Positions 50,201-58,487 of a stretch of DNA of 64,000 nt are shown one piece after another. Source of the stretch: Draconibacterium sediminis (GTDB lineage: Bacteria; Bacteroidota; Bacteroidia; Bacteroidales; Prolixibacteraceae); contig NZ_JRHC01000001.1 of assembly GCF_000949475.1 (NCBI RefSeq), positions 1,674,001-1,738,000 on the forward strand. Direction: 5' to 3'. The translations under genes and the position numbers were made by a program. Each line of letters opens with the position of its first letter. Within the stretch, counting starts at the first letter, position 1. The notes beneath the pieces are model-generated. The model had not been told where the DNA came from. It made no database searches and saw nothing but the letters and a program-made list of their open reading frames with translations.

Positions 50201-50674
50201 TATGTATATGGTTTTAATTTGGGATTAAACTTCAAAGGATTTGATGCTAACGCATTTTTTCAGGGTGTTAAAAATGTAGATATTTATTCCAGTGAGACGG
50301 CTGAAAATACAGGTTCTAATAATGCTTATTATACTTGGACAACCAGGTGGCTCGATCGTTGGACACCGGAAAATCCGGATTCGCAATTACCGCGGCTAAG
50401 AACTGTTTGGGAACAAAATGAATTGGTTTCAAGTTTTTGGCTTGAAGATGCATCCTATCTGAGGTTAAAAAATATTGAGATTGGTTATACTCTGCCTAAT
50501 GCTCTGACCAGTAAATTCAAAATTTCAAAATTAAGGCTTTATGCAGGAGGACAGAATTTGTTTACATGGACGAAATTGAAAAATTATGATCCCGAGAAGC
50601 GGACAAATGATGTTCGCAATGAGTCCTATCCGCAGACAAAAGTAGTTCAGTTTGGAATAAATTGTGAATTCTAA
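47273..50674 (+). CDS. SusC-like TonB-dependent transporter with STN domain (island PUL)
   Basis: 1133 aa from ATG 47273; in-frame ATGs at 47303 and 47357 are alternatives within the signal region. Signal hydrophobic stretch ends near LALPSVGQA; STN domain about 57-120 (FNLKMENTSIEDVLRNLEEN); CarboxypepD_reg-like domain about 143-215 (VTGKVTNEQREPLPGVTVIIKG); plug (VVAVGYGIQKKENLTGAV, LIIMDGVSITL, LKDAASAAIYGSRAANGVILIT); barrel ending TKVVQFGINCEF. A penultimate Phe-containing C-terminus fits outer-membrane insertion. It imports the products of the GH enzymes downstream and signals through FecR. SusD follows after 11 bases. Confidence 0.93.
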   Translation: MSINRKHFKFMKKIYCRNRNWFQKVFRIMKITLFLCLFSVIQVLALPSVGQAKFNLKMENTSIEDVLRNLEENSSYHFFYKSEDLAGKQKINIDVERKNVFEVLDEILPDLQLSYEAFDKYIAIKATETSKGSYQSGADQKLVTGKVTNEQREPLPGVTVIIKGTNNGTVTNVDGNFSLSDVTSDDVLIFSFVGMTTLEVLVGEQTSINIELAADAIGIEEVVAVGYGIQKKENLTGAVASVNMEELSNRPTSNMVNSLQGVAPGVFISSPGGQPGADQGNILVRGIGSFQNSSPLIIMDGVSITLQDMASLNPNDIKNISVLKDAASAAIYGSRAANGVILITSKEGKNQKSGIRLDSYYGFQSATVLPELVNAEQYARLANEARINGGQAPYFSEEQISLMMNDDPYDGFDNVDWIDQTFRTAPLTSHTLTFNKGDEKLSTTLSLGYLKQDGIMIKTGTERINFRGRVDYDITNFLRIGMNLNGYRTNNNQFLGSVGGTDGSIMRRLVRTPPSAPVYYQSGGYFSEFDNVPGYNTIQNPLRIADGGTDDELSRRIISSVYASIQLAHGLTLKTQLSYNYLNRDQEIWNKRQIIYDDNGDLVVDTGKNALRNTAFNREEYQNETFLTYEKLFADKHDFKFLAGYSFYKLNTNQYSAYGEDLPNNTIKVLNATSANFSVSGSKWSNALESWFGRVNYIFNEKYLFEGNVRYDGSSRFNEENRWGVFPSVSAGWIVSKENFLSGLSWLDQLKLRGSWGLLGNQNINDSYPYIQTYDVGQNYLFGSVPSLTGGVAVTNIANNAATWESAETFNIGLDATLFKRLNVNFDYFDKITNDVLIQLPIPGTLGNVSAPYVNDATIQNKGWEAVISYRNSFNKLTYNISFNISNVKNEIIDLKGQEFYLDNRIHREGEPFGSWFGLKAIGIFKAEEELQNAAFQHNQTTLGDIHYADLSGPNGEPDGIIDSYDRTIIGNSFPEYVYGFNLGLNFKGFDANAFFQGVKNVDIYSSETAENTGSNNAYYTWTTRWLDRWTPENPDSQLPRLRTVWEQNELVSSFWLEDASYLRLKNIEIGYTLPNALTSKFKISKLRLYAGGQNLFTWTKLKNYDPEKRTNDVRNESYPQTKVVQFGINCEF

Positions 50675-50685
50675 AATCAACAACA

Positions 50686-52176
50686 ATGAAAAAATATATC
50701 ATAATAATTACAGTCATTTTAATGACAGCATATGGTTGTAATGACCAGTTGGAACTTTATAATCCCAATGAGATATCAGAAAATACATTCTGGACATCTG
50801 AATCCGATGCTGAATTGGCATTGACAGGAGTTTATAATACTCTTCAGGCTGGTACTGTTTATGGAGCCAGATTTCGGGAATTTGATGGTTTTGGAGGTAT
50901 TGGTTATTTCCAATGGCAGACAGATGGCCTTATTATCACAGAGGGAGGTGCTACCACCGAGAATGATTATTACAATATAATTTGGAAAGGATATTATAAT
51001 GTGGTTAATAGAGCAAATCTGGTAATTGATAATGTCCAAGCTGATATTGATGGATTAAGTGATAACCGGGCAAATCAAATTGAGGCTGAAGCAAAATTTG
51101 TCAGAGCGTTGGCATACTTAACCCTAACAATGTTATACCGTGATGTTCCTTTGATAGCCCATGAACAAAAATTTAGTGAACGCTTTGTGGAAAAAGCAAG
51201 CCAAAGTGAAATCGTAAAAATTATATACGATGATGTGGATTTTGCTGTGAATAACTTGCCGGATAGTTGGAATGGAGATGATTCAGGCAGAGTAGATAAG
51301 TGGGGAGCTTTGGCGTTGAAAGCACGAGCTCACCTGTATTTTAAAGATTGGACAGTAGCTGGTAATGCTGCAAAAGAAATTATAGATGGTGGCAGATTTT
51401 CTTTATTTCCGGATTTTGGAAAACTCTTTTCGGTTGAAGCAGAGGGAAATGAAGAATCTATTTTTGCTATTCGTTTTGAATCAGGACTTGGAGAAGGAGA
51501 AGCATTCTCTGGGACATACAAAAGAGTAACTCGTGGTACTATGAGGCCCCTTCCTGAATATATAAACGCTTTTTATTGCACAGATGGCTTGCCTATTGAT
51601 CAATCACCATTATATAATCCGTCATCAATGAATTTCAATAACAGAGATCCACGGCTCGATTTTTCCGTCCTTTACAAAACAGAAAAATGGGTAGATAATT
51701 TACCAATCAACAGTAATTCACCTACAGGATATGATATACAAAAGTATCAACGAAATGTTCTTGGGGAGTATAATGACGGGCCACAAGACTTTATGGTATT
51801 TAGATATGCAGATGTTTTATTAATGAGAGCGGAAGCATTAATTGAGCAAAATATTCTTACGCAAGAGGTATATGATCTGATTGATTTGGTTCGTCAGCGT
51901 CCGAGTGTGAATATGCCAAAAATTAAAAATATTGAAGGCACGGGTCTTTCTCAGAAGGAATTAAGAGAAATTCTTCACCATGAAAGAACTGTAGAGTTTG
52001 GCTTCGAGGGTTTAAACTTTTTTGATTTGAAAAGGTGGGATAAGCTGGAAGAAATCTATCGATCTGTCATCTTCCACAATAGAGTTTATATGGAGGGACG
52101 AACTGAAGTATGGCCTATTCCGCAACGCGAAATTGATAATAATCCAAATCTTGAGCAGCATTCTGAATGGAAGTAA
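50686..52176 (+). CDS. SusD-like glycan-binding lipoprotein (island PUL)
   Basis: Lipoprotein with AYGC (Cys18), 496 aa. RagB/SusD features: LELYNPNEISENTFWTSESDAELALTGVYNTL, AEAKFVRALAYLTLTMLYRDVPLI, WGALALKARAHLYFKDW, MVFRYADVLLMRAEALIEQ and HHERTVEFGFEGLNFFDLKRWDKL. Ends NNPNLEQHSEWK. Surface partner of the SusC upstream. By eye its DNA is more AT-rich than the xylan SusD genes. Confidence 0.92.
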   Translation: MKKYIIIITVILMTAYGCNDQLELYNPNEISENTFWTSESDAELALTGVYNTLQAGTVYGARFREFDGFGGIGYFQWQTDGLIITEGGATTENDYYNIIWKGYYNVVNRANLVIDNVQADIDGLSDNRANQIEAEAKFVRALAYLTLTMLYRDVPLIAHEQKFSERFVEKASQSEIVKIIYDDVDFAVNNLPDSWNGDDSGRVDKWGALALKARAHLYFKDWTVAGNAAKEIIDGGRFSLFPDFGKLFSVEAEGNEESIFAIRFESGLGEGEAFSGTYKRVTRGTMRPLPEYINAFYCTDGLPIDQSPLYNPSSMNFNNRDPRLDFSVLYKTEKWVDNLPINSNSPTGYDIQKYQRNVLGEYNDGPQDFMVFRYADVLLMRAEALIEQNILTQEVYDLIDLVRQRPSVNMPKIKNIEGTGLSQKELREILHHERTVEFGFEGLNFFDLKRWDKLEEIYRSVIFHNRVYMEGRTEVWPIPQREIDNNPNLEQHSEWK

Positions 52177-52398
52177 TCCCTGTTAAAGATTGACGAGTAG
52201 AAGATGTGATTGAGAGTATACTCAATTACATCTTTTACTCCTTTTACACCAATAACTTGCCTGCGTATATGTGAATGGATTTGCTTTGCAATAACCTGCA
52301 AAGGTTCTGATGTTTTGCCTAATTATGGTTAATATGAGGCATTTATTTGAAGAATTAATTTCTACCTCAAACATCATCTTTTAACATTAAATATAAAT

Positions 52399-54219
52399 AT
52401 GAAGACGATAATTTTTATTGCATTTATTTTTTGCACAAACTGCATTGTGAAAAATGCAAAAGGACAGATAGAAAATAGACTAATCTGGCCTGATAATAAT
52501 GGAACCCATATTAATGCCCATGGTGGTTCTATAACTTTTCATAATGGAATTTATTATTGGTATGGAGAACATAAAATTGAAGATTTTAGTGAAATTAAAT
52601 GCAGCTATCTGGATGAAGTTCCAAAGCAAGATTACATAGGTGGTTTATCAGAGGCAGGCATTCATTGTTATTCATCCAAGGACCTTAAAAACTGGAAAGA
52701 TGAAGGAATCGTTTTATCAGTTAACTATAAGGATGAAACGGATCCTTTAGCATATGGAAGTATTGTAGAGCGCCCAAAGGTTTTGTACAATTCATTTACA
52801 AAACGATTTGTTATGCATTTTAAATTGAAATCAAAACAAACTGATGAAATATTTGCACGACATGGATCCCCGATGTACTATGGCGTAGCTACTAGTGATA
52901 ATCCCAGAGGACCATTCAGTTATAGCCATAGATATCTCGCAGGTTTTTCAGATGAAGGGGCCGGTGATCATACTCTCTTTGTTGATAAAGGGAGAGCATA
53001 TGTCTTTTTTGCAGCCAAACCTGGTCATATAATGTATTACAGCAAACTATCAGATGATTACTTAAACCCAATTGACGGATTTAAACGATGTGAAGGAATT
53101 GCCGAACGGTTTGAAGCTCCTGCCTTATTTAAGTACAATGAAAAATACTATATGTTTGGTTCAGGAACCAAGGGATGGGATCCAACACCTCCAAAATTTG
53201 CAACAAGTACTTCGATAGAAGGACCATGGACTGAACTGGATTATAGTAATGGCTTTTTAAAAGGAAGTGCTAAGAATCCAATGAGTGATATAGGTGCAGA
53301 AACCACTTTTGGTGGGCAGTGTACATATATATTAAAAGTACCAGGAACAGAAAAACAATTCATTGCTATGTACGATCTATGGGATCCCATTGAGCAATAT
53401 AAATCTTCCTATTTCTGGCTACCCATAAACATTGACAAAACTGGAAAACCTGAAGTAAAATGGACAAATGAATTTGAATTAAGCTATAATCGAAAGGAAC
53501 TCGATAATAATTCAAATAAAAAATGGGAATTGATTTGGGCAGATGAATTTAATGGGAACTCTGTAGACACAAGTAATTGGACTGTTCAGGATAGTTTTTG
53601 GAAAAAGCACCCAAAGTGTTTATATAAACCCGACCAGGTTGAGGTGAAAAACGGATCATTAATTATTACAGCGAAAAAGGTTGATGAACATTATGAAACA
53701 GGTAAGCTTGAATCAGTTAATAAGGTAGAAGTAGGAGTAAATACTAAAATAGAAGCCAGGATGAAAATGCCTTCCGGAGCAGGGCTCAAAACAGCATATT
53801 GGATGTTAGGTACTAATAAAGCAGAAGTAGGATGGCCAAAATGTGGAGAACTTGATATTATTGAGCAACTTGGAAAAGATCCATACAGATCGCATCACAA
53901 TATTCATTTCTTTAATGATGACAAGAGTAAATATGGGCACAATGGATGCCATTTTACAAATTATAGAACGATGGTTGATGTTTTCCGGGATGTTAGCATC
54001 ATTAGAACAAACGATCAAATTATATATTTCATAGACGGGGTTAAAATAAATGAAAAAAATATATCAGATGTAAATTCTGAAATGAATGGCGAAATGTACT
54101 TTATAATTCAGTTGGATGTTGGTAATGAAAAGCTTTGGACCGGATCAGTTGACCCGAATATGAACTGGCCTAAAAAACTTGAGTTCGACTATTTACGAGT
54201 TTATAAAGAGAAGAAGTAG
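52399..54219 (+). CDS. GH43-GH16 fusion enzyme, probable beta-1,3-galactan (or related) degrading
   Basis: 606 aa; signal peptide 1-23 (NAKGQ). The N-terminal GH43 domain (about 28-345) opens with THINAHGGSITFHNGIYYWYGEHK, the pattern of exo-beta-1,3-galactanase-like GH43 subfamilies. Glu124 (VERPKVLYN), Glu239 (RFEAPALF) and Gln307 (GGQCTYI) could correspond to the Glu/Glu/Gln active-site set reported for that group. The C-terminal GH16 domain (about 378-606: WELIWADEFNGNSVDTSNW) has the catalytic E-L-D-I-I-E (Glu484, Asp486, Glu489). An exo enzyme joined to an endo enzyme suggests the same backbone; beta-1,3-galactan is my inference, laminarin or a sulfated galactan are alternatives. Confidence 0.85.
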   Translation: MKTIIFIAFIFCTNCIVKNAKGQIENRLIWPDNNGTHINAHGGSITFHNGIYYWYGEHKIEDFSEIKCSYLDEVPKQDYIGGLSEAGIHCYSSKDLKNWKDEGIVLSVNYKDETDPLAYGSIVERPKVLYNSFTKRFVMHFKLKSKQTDEIFARHGSPMYYGVATSDNPRGPFSYSHRYLAGFSDEGAGDHTLFVDKGRAYVFFAAKPGHIMYYSKLSDDYLNPIDGFKRCEGIAERFEAPALFKYNEKYYMFGSGTKGWDPTPPKFATSTSIEGPWTELDYSNGFLKGSAKNPMSDIGAETTFGGQCTYILKVPGTEKQFIAMYDLWDPIEQYKSSYFWLPINIDKTGKPEVKWTNEFELSYNRKELDNNSNKKWELIWADEFNGNSVDTSNWTVQDSFWKKHPKCLYKPDQVEVKNGSLIITAKKVDEHYETGKLESVNKVEVGVNTKIEARMKMPSGAGLKTAYWMLGTNKAEVGWPKCGELDIIEQLGKDPYRSHHNIHFFNDDKSKYGHNGCHFTNYRTMVDVFRDVSIIRTNDQIIYFIDGVKINEKNISDVNSEMNGEMYFIIQLDVGNEKLWTGSVDPNMNWPKKLEFDYLRVYKEKK

Positions 54220-54344
54220 TTGTTTTGTTGAATTGAAGGTAATCAACTGATTGTTAGGCTTCATTGCTATGTATTTAAAAATCTGGAATACTAAAAATAA
54301 TGTATATAGAAGTCATATATAATAAATTTATACCATAGGATAAT

Positions 54345-55718
54345 ATGAAAAGTCTACTTAAAGTTTATATCATTTTATTACATATAGTTTTCAATTTTGC
54401 TTGTTCGAAATCGGATTTCGAAGTTTCAGCTAAAGGTCTTGATGATCAAACCGCTAATGACTCAACACACATGGCTGATAACTGGGAATTGGCTTGGTCA
54501 GATGAATTTGAAGGGAGTACCTTAAATGCAGAGTATTGGATAGTGGAAGATGGATTCTGGCAAAAGCATGTCGATAATCTTTACAAACCTGAACGTGTTA
54601 CTGTTAAAAATGGCAGTTTATTCATTGCCGCTGATAAGGTAGGTGATAAATATGAGAGTGGGAAAATTCTGGGTAAGGACTTGATTTCAATCAGTGACAG
54701 TTGCAAAATAGTTGCCAAAATTTGTTTCCCAACTGGGAATGGGCTCAAATCTGCTTTTTGGATGTTGGGAACCAATAAAGATGAAGTGGGATGGCCCAAA
54801 TGCGGAGAGATTGACATTATTGAGCAACTGGGGTCTGAAAGCAACCGTTCTCATCACACTGTACATTTTTGGGATGAATCAAATTCTATAAAAGATCAGA
54901 TAGGGAAGGTATACCTCAATTCAGTCTCAATGCATCAAGTGTGGCATGAAATTACCGTTGAACGAGAAAATTCAATGATAAAGTATTATATCAATGGCCG
55001 ACTAATTGAAACTAAAAATATAAGCTCTGGCATGACTGAACTCCAAAATTCAATGTATTTGATTCTTCAATTGGACGTAGGGAGAGAAGTTCTTTGGACT
55101 GGTGGAACAGACGATTCTACGCCCTGGCCAAGTCAACTTGAAGTTGATTATATAAGAGTTTATAAAAAGGGCGGAGGTGTTGTGGGAATGGGTGCAAACT
55201 ACGATTATGGCCCCACCTCAGAAGGAGTTGATGAAGGTGATCCGGATAATCTTCTAGTCGATGGCAATTTTGAAAATACACCTTCTAATTGGAAGGAAGA
55301 TGGGAAGGATTGGGAAACGCTTGAATACTGCGCACCCCGGGTTCACTTAAATGATGGACAGCGATATGACCCTGCTGGCATATACTCTGGTAACCGAAGT
55401 ATGGCATTTACTGGCCATGATATAGTCCTGAGACATAAAGTAGTTGTTACTCCTGGTAAATCATATCAATATTCGTATTGGGCTAGAAAGGAAATTGAAG
55501 AATCAAATATTGCTTTTACAATTAAAAAAGCCAAAGAAGGAGGAGCCCTTGAGAATGTAATTAACCCAATTAAGATGGAGATCACTGATACAAATACATG
55601 GGTCAAATTTATTGGCACTTATGAACCTAGTGAAGGTGTTTCCGAGATCATCCTGAATTTTTACAAGACAGGAAATCAGGTGGGTTATATAGATGAAGTT
55701 GTTTTCAAAGAATTGTAA
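54345..55718 (+). CDS. GH16 endo-hydrolase lipoprotein with C-terminal CBM4_9-like domain
   Basis: 457 aa; lipobox NFAC (Cys20). GH16 domain about 45-280, with WPKCGEIDIIEQLG holding Glu155, Asp157 and Glu160. It is closely similar to the GH16 half of the gene upstream (shared VGWPKCGE.DIIEQLG, ILQLDVG.E.LWTG), so the two arose by duplication. The C-terminal domain (about 305-457, NLLVDGNFENTPSNWK to YIDEVVFKEL) is a jelly-roll of the CBM4_9/CBM22 type that probably binds the polysaccharide. A glycine-rich linker (KKGGGVVGMGANYDYG) joins them. Same operon as the fusion enzyme and sulfatase. Confidence 0.87.
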   Translation: MKSLLKVYIILLHIVFNFACSKSDFEVSAKGLDDQTANDSTHMADNWELAWSDEFEGSTLNAEYWIVEDGFWQKHVDNLYKPERVTVKNGSLFIAADKVGDKYESGKILGKDLISISDSCKIVAKICFPTGNGLKSAFWMLGTNKDEVGWPKCGEIDIIEQLGSESNRSHHTVHFWDESNSIKDQIGKVYLNSVSMHQVWHEITVERENSMIKYYINGRLIETKNISSGMTELQNSMYLILQLDVGREVLWTGGTDDSTPWPSQLEVDYIRVYKKGGGVVGMGANYDYGPTSEGVDEGDPDNLLVDGNFENTPSNWKEDGKDWETLEYCAPRVHLNDGQRYDPAGIYSGNRSMAFTGHDIVLRHKVVVTPGKSYQYSYWARKEIEESNIAFTIKKAKEGGALENVINPIKMEITDTNTWVKFIGTYEPSEGVSEIILNFYKTGNQVGYIDEVVFKEL

Positions 55719-55805
55719 TAAATAAGAACGTAAAGTAGAAATTATCAGGTATTATGAGCAGTTGTCATTGTGCATCTGCAGTAGTCCTCATAAAAATTAA
55801 ACAAG

Positions 55806-57257
55806 ATGAATAAACTAATAAAAGTTTTTGCTGGATCACTTTTATCAGCAAGTATTTGTTCCTGCAACATAAATACCGAAAATAATGTAAATGCAGGTGG
55901 TATCGAAAAGCCAAATGTAATCGTAATTTTTGCCGATGATATGGGGTATGGTGATATGAGCAGTTATGGTCATCCCACTATAATAACACCACATTTAGAC
56001 CGTCTGGCACACGAAGGGCAAAAGTGGACAAACTTTTATGCATCAAATAGTGTATGTACTCCGAGCCGAACAGGTTTGTTAACCGGAAGGTTACCAATAC
56101 GTAGCGGAATGTGTAGCGATAACAGACGAGTATTGTTTCAAGATTCCAAAGGCGGATTGCCTCAAACAGAAATCACGATTGCTAAATTGCTAAAACAAAA
56201 AAACTACAAAACGGCGTGTATCGGCAAATGGCATTTAGGTCATCTTGAAGGCTTTCAACCATTGGATCATGGATTTGATTCTTACTTTGGAATACCATAT
56301 AGTAACGACATGGATCGCCCGGAAGGAGTCAATGCGCGTGAAGTATGTAATAATCCGGATATTAAATACTTTAATGTTCCGTTAATGCGAAACAGAGACA
56401 TTATTGAACGGCCGGCAGATCAAAATACAATCACTAAAAGATATACAGAGGAAACTATAGATTTTATAAGAAAAAATAAACAGTCACCCTTTTTCATTTA
56501 TCTTGCTCATTCCATGCCACATGTGCCACTATTCGCATCAGAAGATTTTGATGGTACAAGTTCCCGTGGTTTATATGGTGATGTTATTCAGGAAATTGAT
56601 TGGAGTGTTGGGCGCATAATTGAAACCTTAAAAGAAGAGGGACTAGATAAGACCACTTTGGTAGTATTTACATCAGACAATGGTCCGTGGTTAGTATTCA
56701 ACGAAAACGGGGGGTCTGCAGGACTGCTTCGAGATGGGAAGGGTACATCGTATGAAGGAGGTATGCGTGAACCAGCAGTCTTTTGGTGGCCTGGTAAAGT
56801 TAAACCAGGTGTAATTCAACAAATAGGATCAACATTGGATTTATTCCCGACCATTAATAAAATTGCCGGTATTGAAATTCCAAATGATCGAATTTATGAC
56901 GGTTATGATATAAGCGATGTTCTTTTCAATCATAGATATTCAGAGCGTAAAAATATCTTTTACTATCATGGAGAAAAAGTTTTTGCTATTAGACATGAAA
57001 ATTGGAAAATACATTATAAAACACTGGAGAATATTTATACGTCAGAAGCTAAGTTCGTAGAACATGATCCCCCTATGTTGTTTAATCTTGCAACTGATCC
57101 TTCTGAAAAATACAATGTTGCATCGGAAAATCCGGACATCATAAAGTCATTTAACAAAATTCTTGCGACACACTTGAAAACAATCAAACCGGTAGAAAAC
57201 CAGCTTGAAAAGAGAGATGATATAGAGAAAGAGGGTGTAGAGAAGAGTAGTTTATAA
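55806..57257 (+). CDS. S1-family sulfatase (formylglycine type)
   Basis: 483 aa; N-terminal signal with CSC (Cys20) suggests a lipoprotein. NVIVIFADDMGYGDMSSYGHP holds the metal-binding Asp pair; SVCTPSRTGLLTGR is the sulfatase signature with Cys84 to be oxidised to formylglycine by an anaerobic maturase (CxPSR); GKWHLGH, HSMPHVPLF and FTSDNGPW complete the active site. The domain continues to about 470. The family removes sulfate from polysaccharides, so the island locus probably targets a sulfated glycan. No maturase gene is in this window. It is the last cargo gene and is followed by a terminator. Confidence 0.93.
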   Translation: MNKLIKVFAGSLLSASICSCNINTENNVNAGGIEKPNVIVIFADDMGYGDMSSYGHPTIITPHLDRLAHEGQKWTNFYASNSVCTPSRTGLLTGRLPIRSGMCSDNRRVLFQDSKGGLPQTEITIAKLLKQKNYKTACIGKWHLGHLEGFQPLDHGFDSYFGIPYSNDMDRPEGVNAREVCNNPDIKYFNVPLMRNRDIIERPADQNTITKRYTEETIDFIRKNKQSPFFIYLAHSMPHVPLFASEDFDGTSSRGLYGDVIQEIDWSVGRIIETLKEEGLDKTTLVVFTSDNGPWLVFNENGGSAGLLRDGKGTSYEGGMREPAVFWWPGKVKPGVIQQIGSTLDLFPTINKIAGIEIPNDRIYDGYDISDVLFNHRYSERKNIFYYHGEKVFAIRHENWKIHYKTLENIYTSEAKFVEHDPPMLFNLATDPSEKYNVASENPDIIKSFNKILATHLKTIKPVENQLEKRDDIEKEGVEKSSL

Positions 57258-57305
57258 TAGTTTTTCACTCTTAACAGCACTATCTCATAAACTGTGTAAA
57301 TAGGA

Positions 57306-57336
57306 ATACCGGGAGTTGCACTCCCGGTATTTTTTT
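57306..57336 (+). terminator. Intrinsic terminator ending the island PUL
   Basis: ATACCGGGAG (57306-57315) and CTCCCGGTAT (57321-57330) form a perfect 10-bp stem with loop TTGCA, followed by six T. Confidence 0.93.
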
Positions 57337-57358
57337 GCTTAATTTTGAACTTTACACA

Positions 57359-57649
57359 GTAATCAAAAAAGAAGATTTATTAAATGATGATTTTCTGAAA
57401 CAGACCCAGAAGCGAGGCATCGAAAAGATGCTCGAAGGCGCACTTGATGTTCATTTGGGCTATGACAAAGATTAAAAGTATGATAACCCTAATGCCCGTA
57501 ATGTCTATTCATAAAAGAAAGTCCGCACTTCCTTGGGAGAATCTAACATTCAGGTTCCACGAGATCGTGATGCTTCGTTTAATCCCATGATTGTTCCTAA
57601 ACGCGGGAACATGGTTGATGGCCATACAAAATTGGGGCATCATCCTTAA
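57359..57649 (+). pseudogene. IS256-family transposase remnant
   Basis: One frame reads KEDLLNDDFLKQTQKRGIE, then KMLEGALDVHLGYDKD, stop, KYDNPNARNVYS, stop, KKVRTSLGESNIQVPRDRD, then ASFNPMIVPKRGNMVDG before drifting to a stop at 57647. This is the N-terminal quarter of an IS256-type (mutator) transposase with two in-frame TAA codons (57473-57475, 57512-57514) and the catalytic domain missing. It is inactive, a scar of an insertion sequence between the PUL and the mob genes. Confidence 0.85.
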
Positions 57650-57713
57650 TCAGTTCTTAGTCATATTTGAGAAAAGGATTTAACTTTAGATAGCTAGCTT
57701 CATACCGTCAAGA

Positions 57714-57827
57714 TATCTTCTATTATCACGTATAAGAAGTGTTTGCGATAAGACATGGAGATTGGAAAATACAGAAAACAACACCGCTAAATTTATCACT
57801 AAAGAGCATAAGGGAAACTTTAATTAA
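57714..57827 (+). pseudogene. Sulfatase fragment (decayed)
   Basis: Partial translation reads EVFAIRHGDWKIQKTTPLNL after a broken SIIT/YYH region. This parallels FYYHGEKVFAIRHENWKIHYKT near the C-terminus of the intact sulfatase at 55806-57257. Frame is interrupted by a stop upstream and nothing else of the gene is recognisable. It suggests a second sulfatase gene was once here. Confidence 0.55.
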
Positions 57828-58142
57828 CATATGGAGCGATAGTTCCGGAGATATAAAACAGAATAGAAAGTTTATATACATACACTTTGTCAAAAGTATA
57901 AGATCATAAAACTAATAATTACTTTTTATCTTAAAACTCATAATTTTTCTGTTTGTGCAAATTTCGTTTGAATTAATTTTATTTGACTGATATTGAGCTT
58001 ATTTGCTGTTTTCTTTCTCTGTTCTGTTACCTAACTTTATTTCCATAAAAAGACCCTTTCGAGGTAGGATAGCAAGTTTATGTTTTGGTAAGACCAAAAC
58101 CCATGTTTAGCATCCCGTTGGTCTAAAAAATGGTAATAAAAT
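57828..58142. other. Gene-free stretch upstream of mob genes, candidate oriT region
   Basis: About 315 AT-rich bases without an ORF. The last 60 bases contain GTTTTGGT (58082-58089), AAG, ACCAAAAC (58093-58100), a perfect 8-bp hairpin, and a second GGTCT at 58130. Inverted repeats just ahead of mobC/relaxase genes are the usual setting of an origin of transfer; the nick site cannot be identified by eye. Confidence 0.45.
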
Positions 58143-58487
58143 ATGGTGCAATTTAACAAAGGTGGACGTCCACGAAAATTGGATGGTGAGAAGATGAAAT
58201 ATAAGGTAACGGTAAAAATGTCGACCGTAGAATATTACTGCCTAATTGGCAAATCGAAAGAAGCCGGAATTTCACAAAGTGAGTTAATCAGGCGTTCAAT
58301 TATGAATGCAACAGTTGTTCAACGCCTGACACCCGAACTGAATGCTGAGATTAGAAAACTTTCAGGAATGGCCAATAACCTCAACCAGATCGCACGAAAA
58401 GCCAATGCCCTTGGTTACGATCATATTCGGAGCGAATACCTGTTTCTAGCACGTAAGATTGACCGAATCATAAATAAGATGTTATGA
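58143..58487 (+). CDS. MobC-like relaxosome accessory protein
   Basis: 114 aa. A basic N-terminus (KGGRPRKLDGEKMKYKVTVKMS) leads into a ribbon-helix-helix type segment (KEAGISQSELIRRSIMNA), followed by the MobC signature LSGMANNLNQIARKANALG. It should bind near the origin of transfer and help the relaxase open the strands. Its stop overlaps the relaxase start by 4 bases (ATGA), so translation is coupled. Confidence 0.87.
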   Translation: MVQFNKGGRPRKLDGEKMKYKVTVKMSTVEYYCLIGKSKEAGISQSELIRRSIMNATVVQRLTPELNAEIRKLSGMANNLNQIARKANALGYDHIRSEYLFLARKIDRIINKML

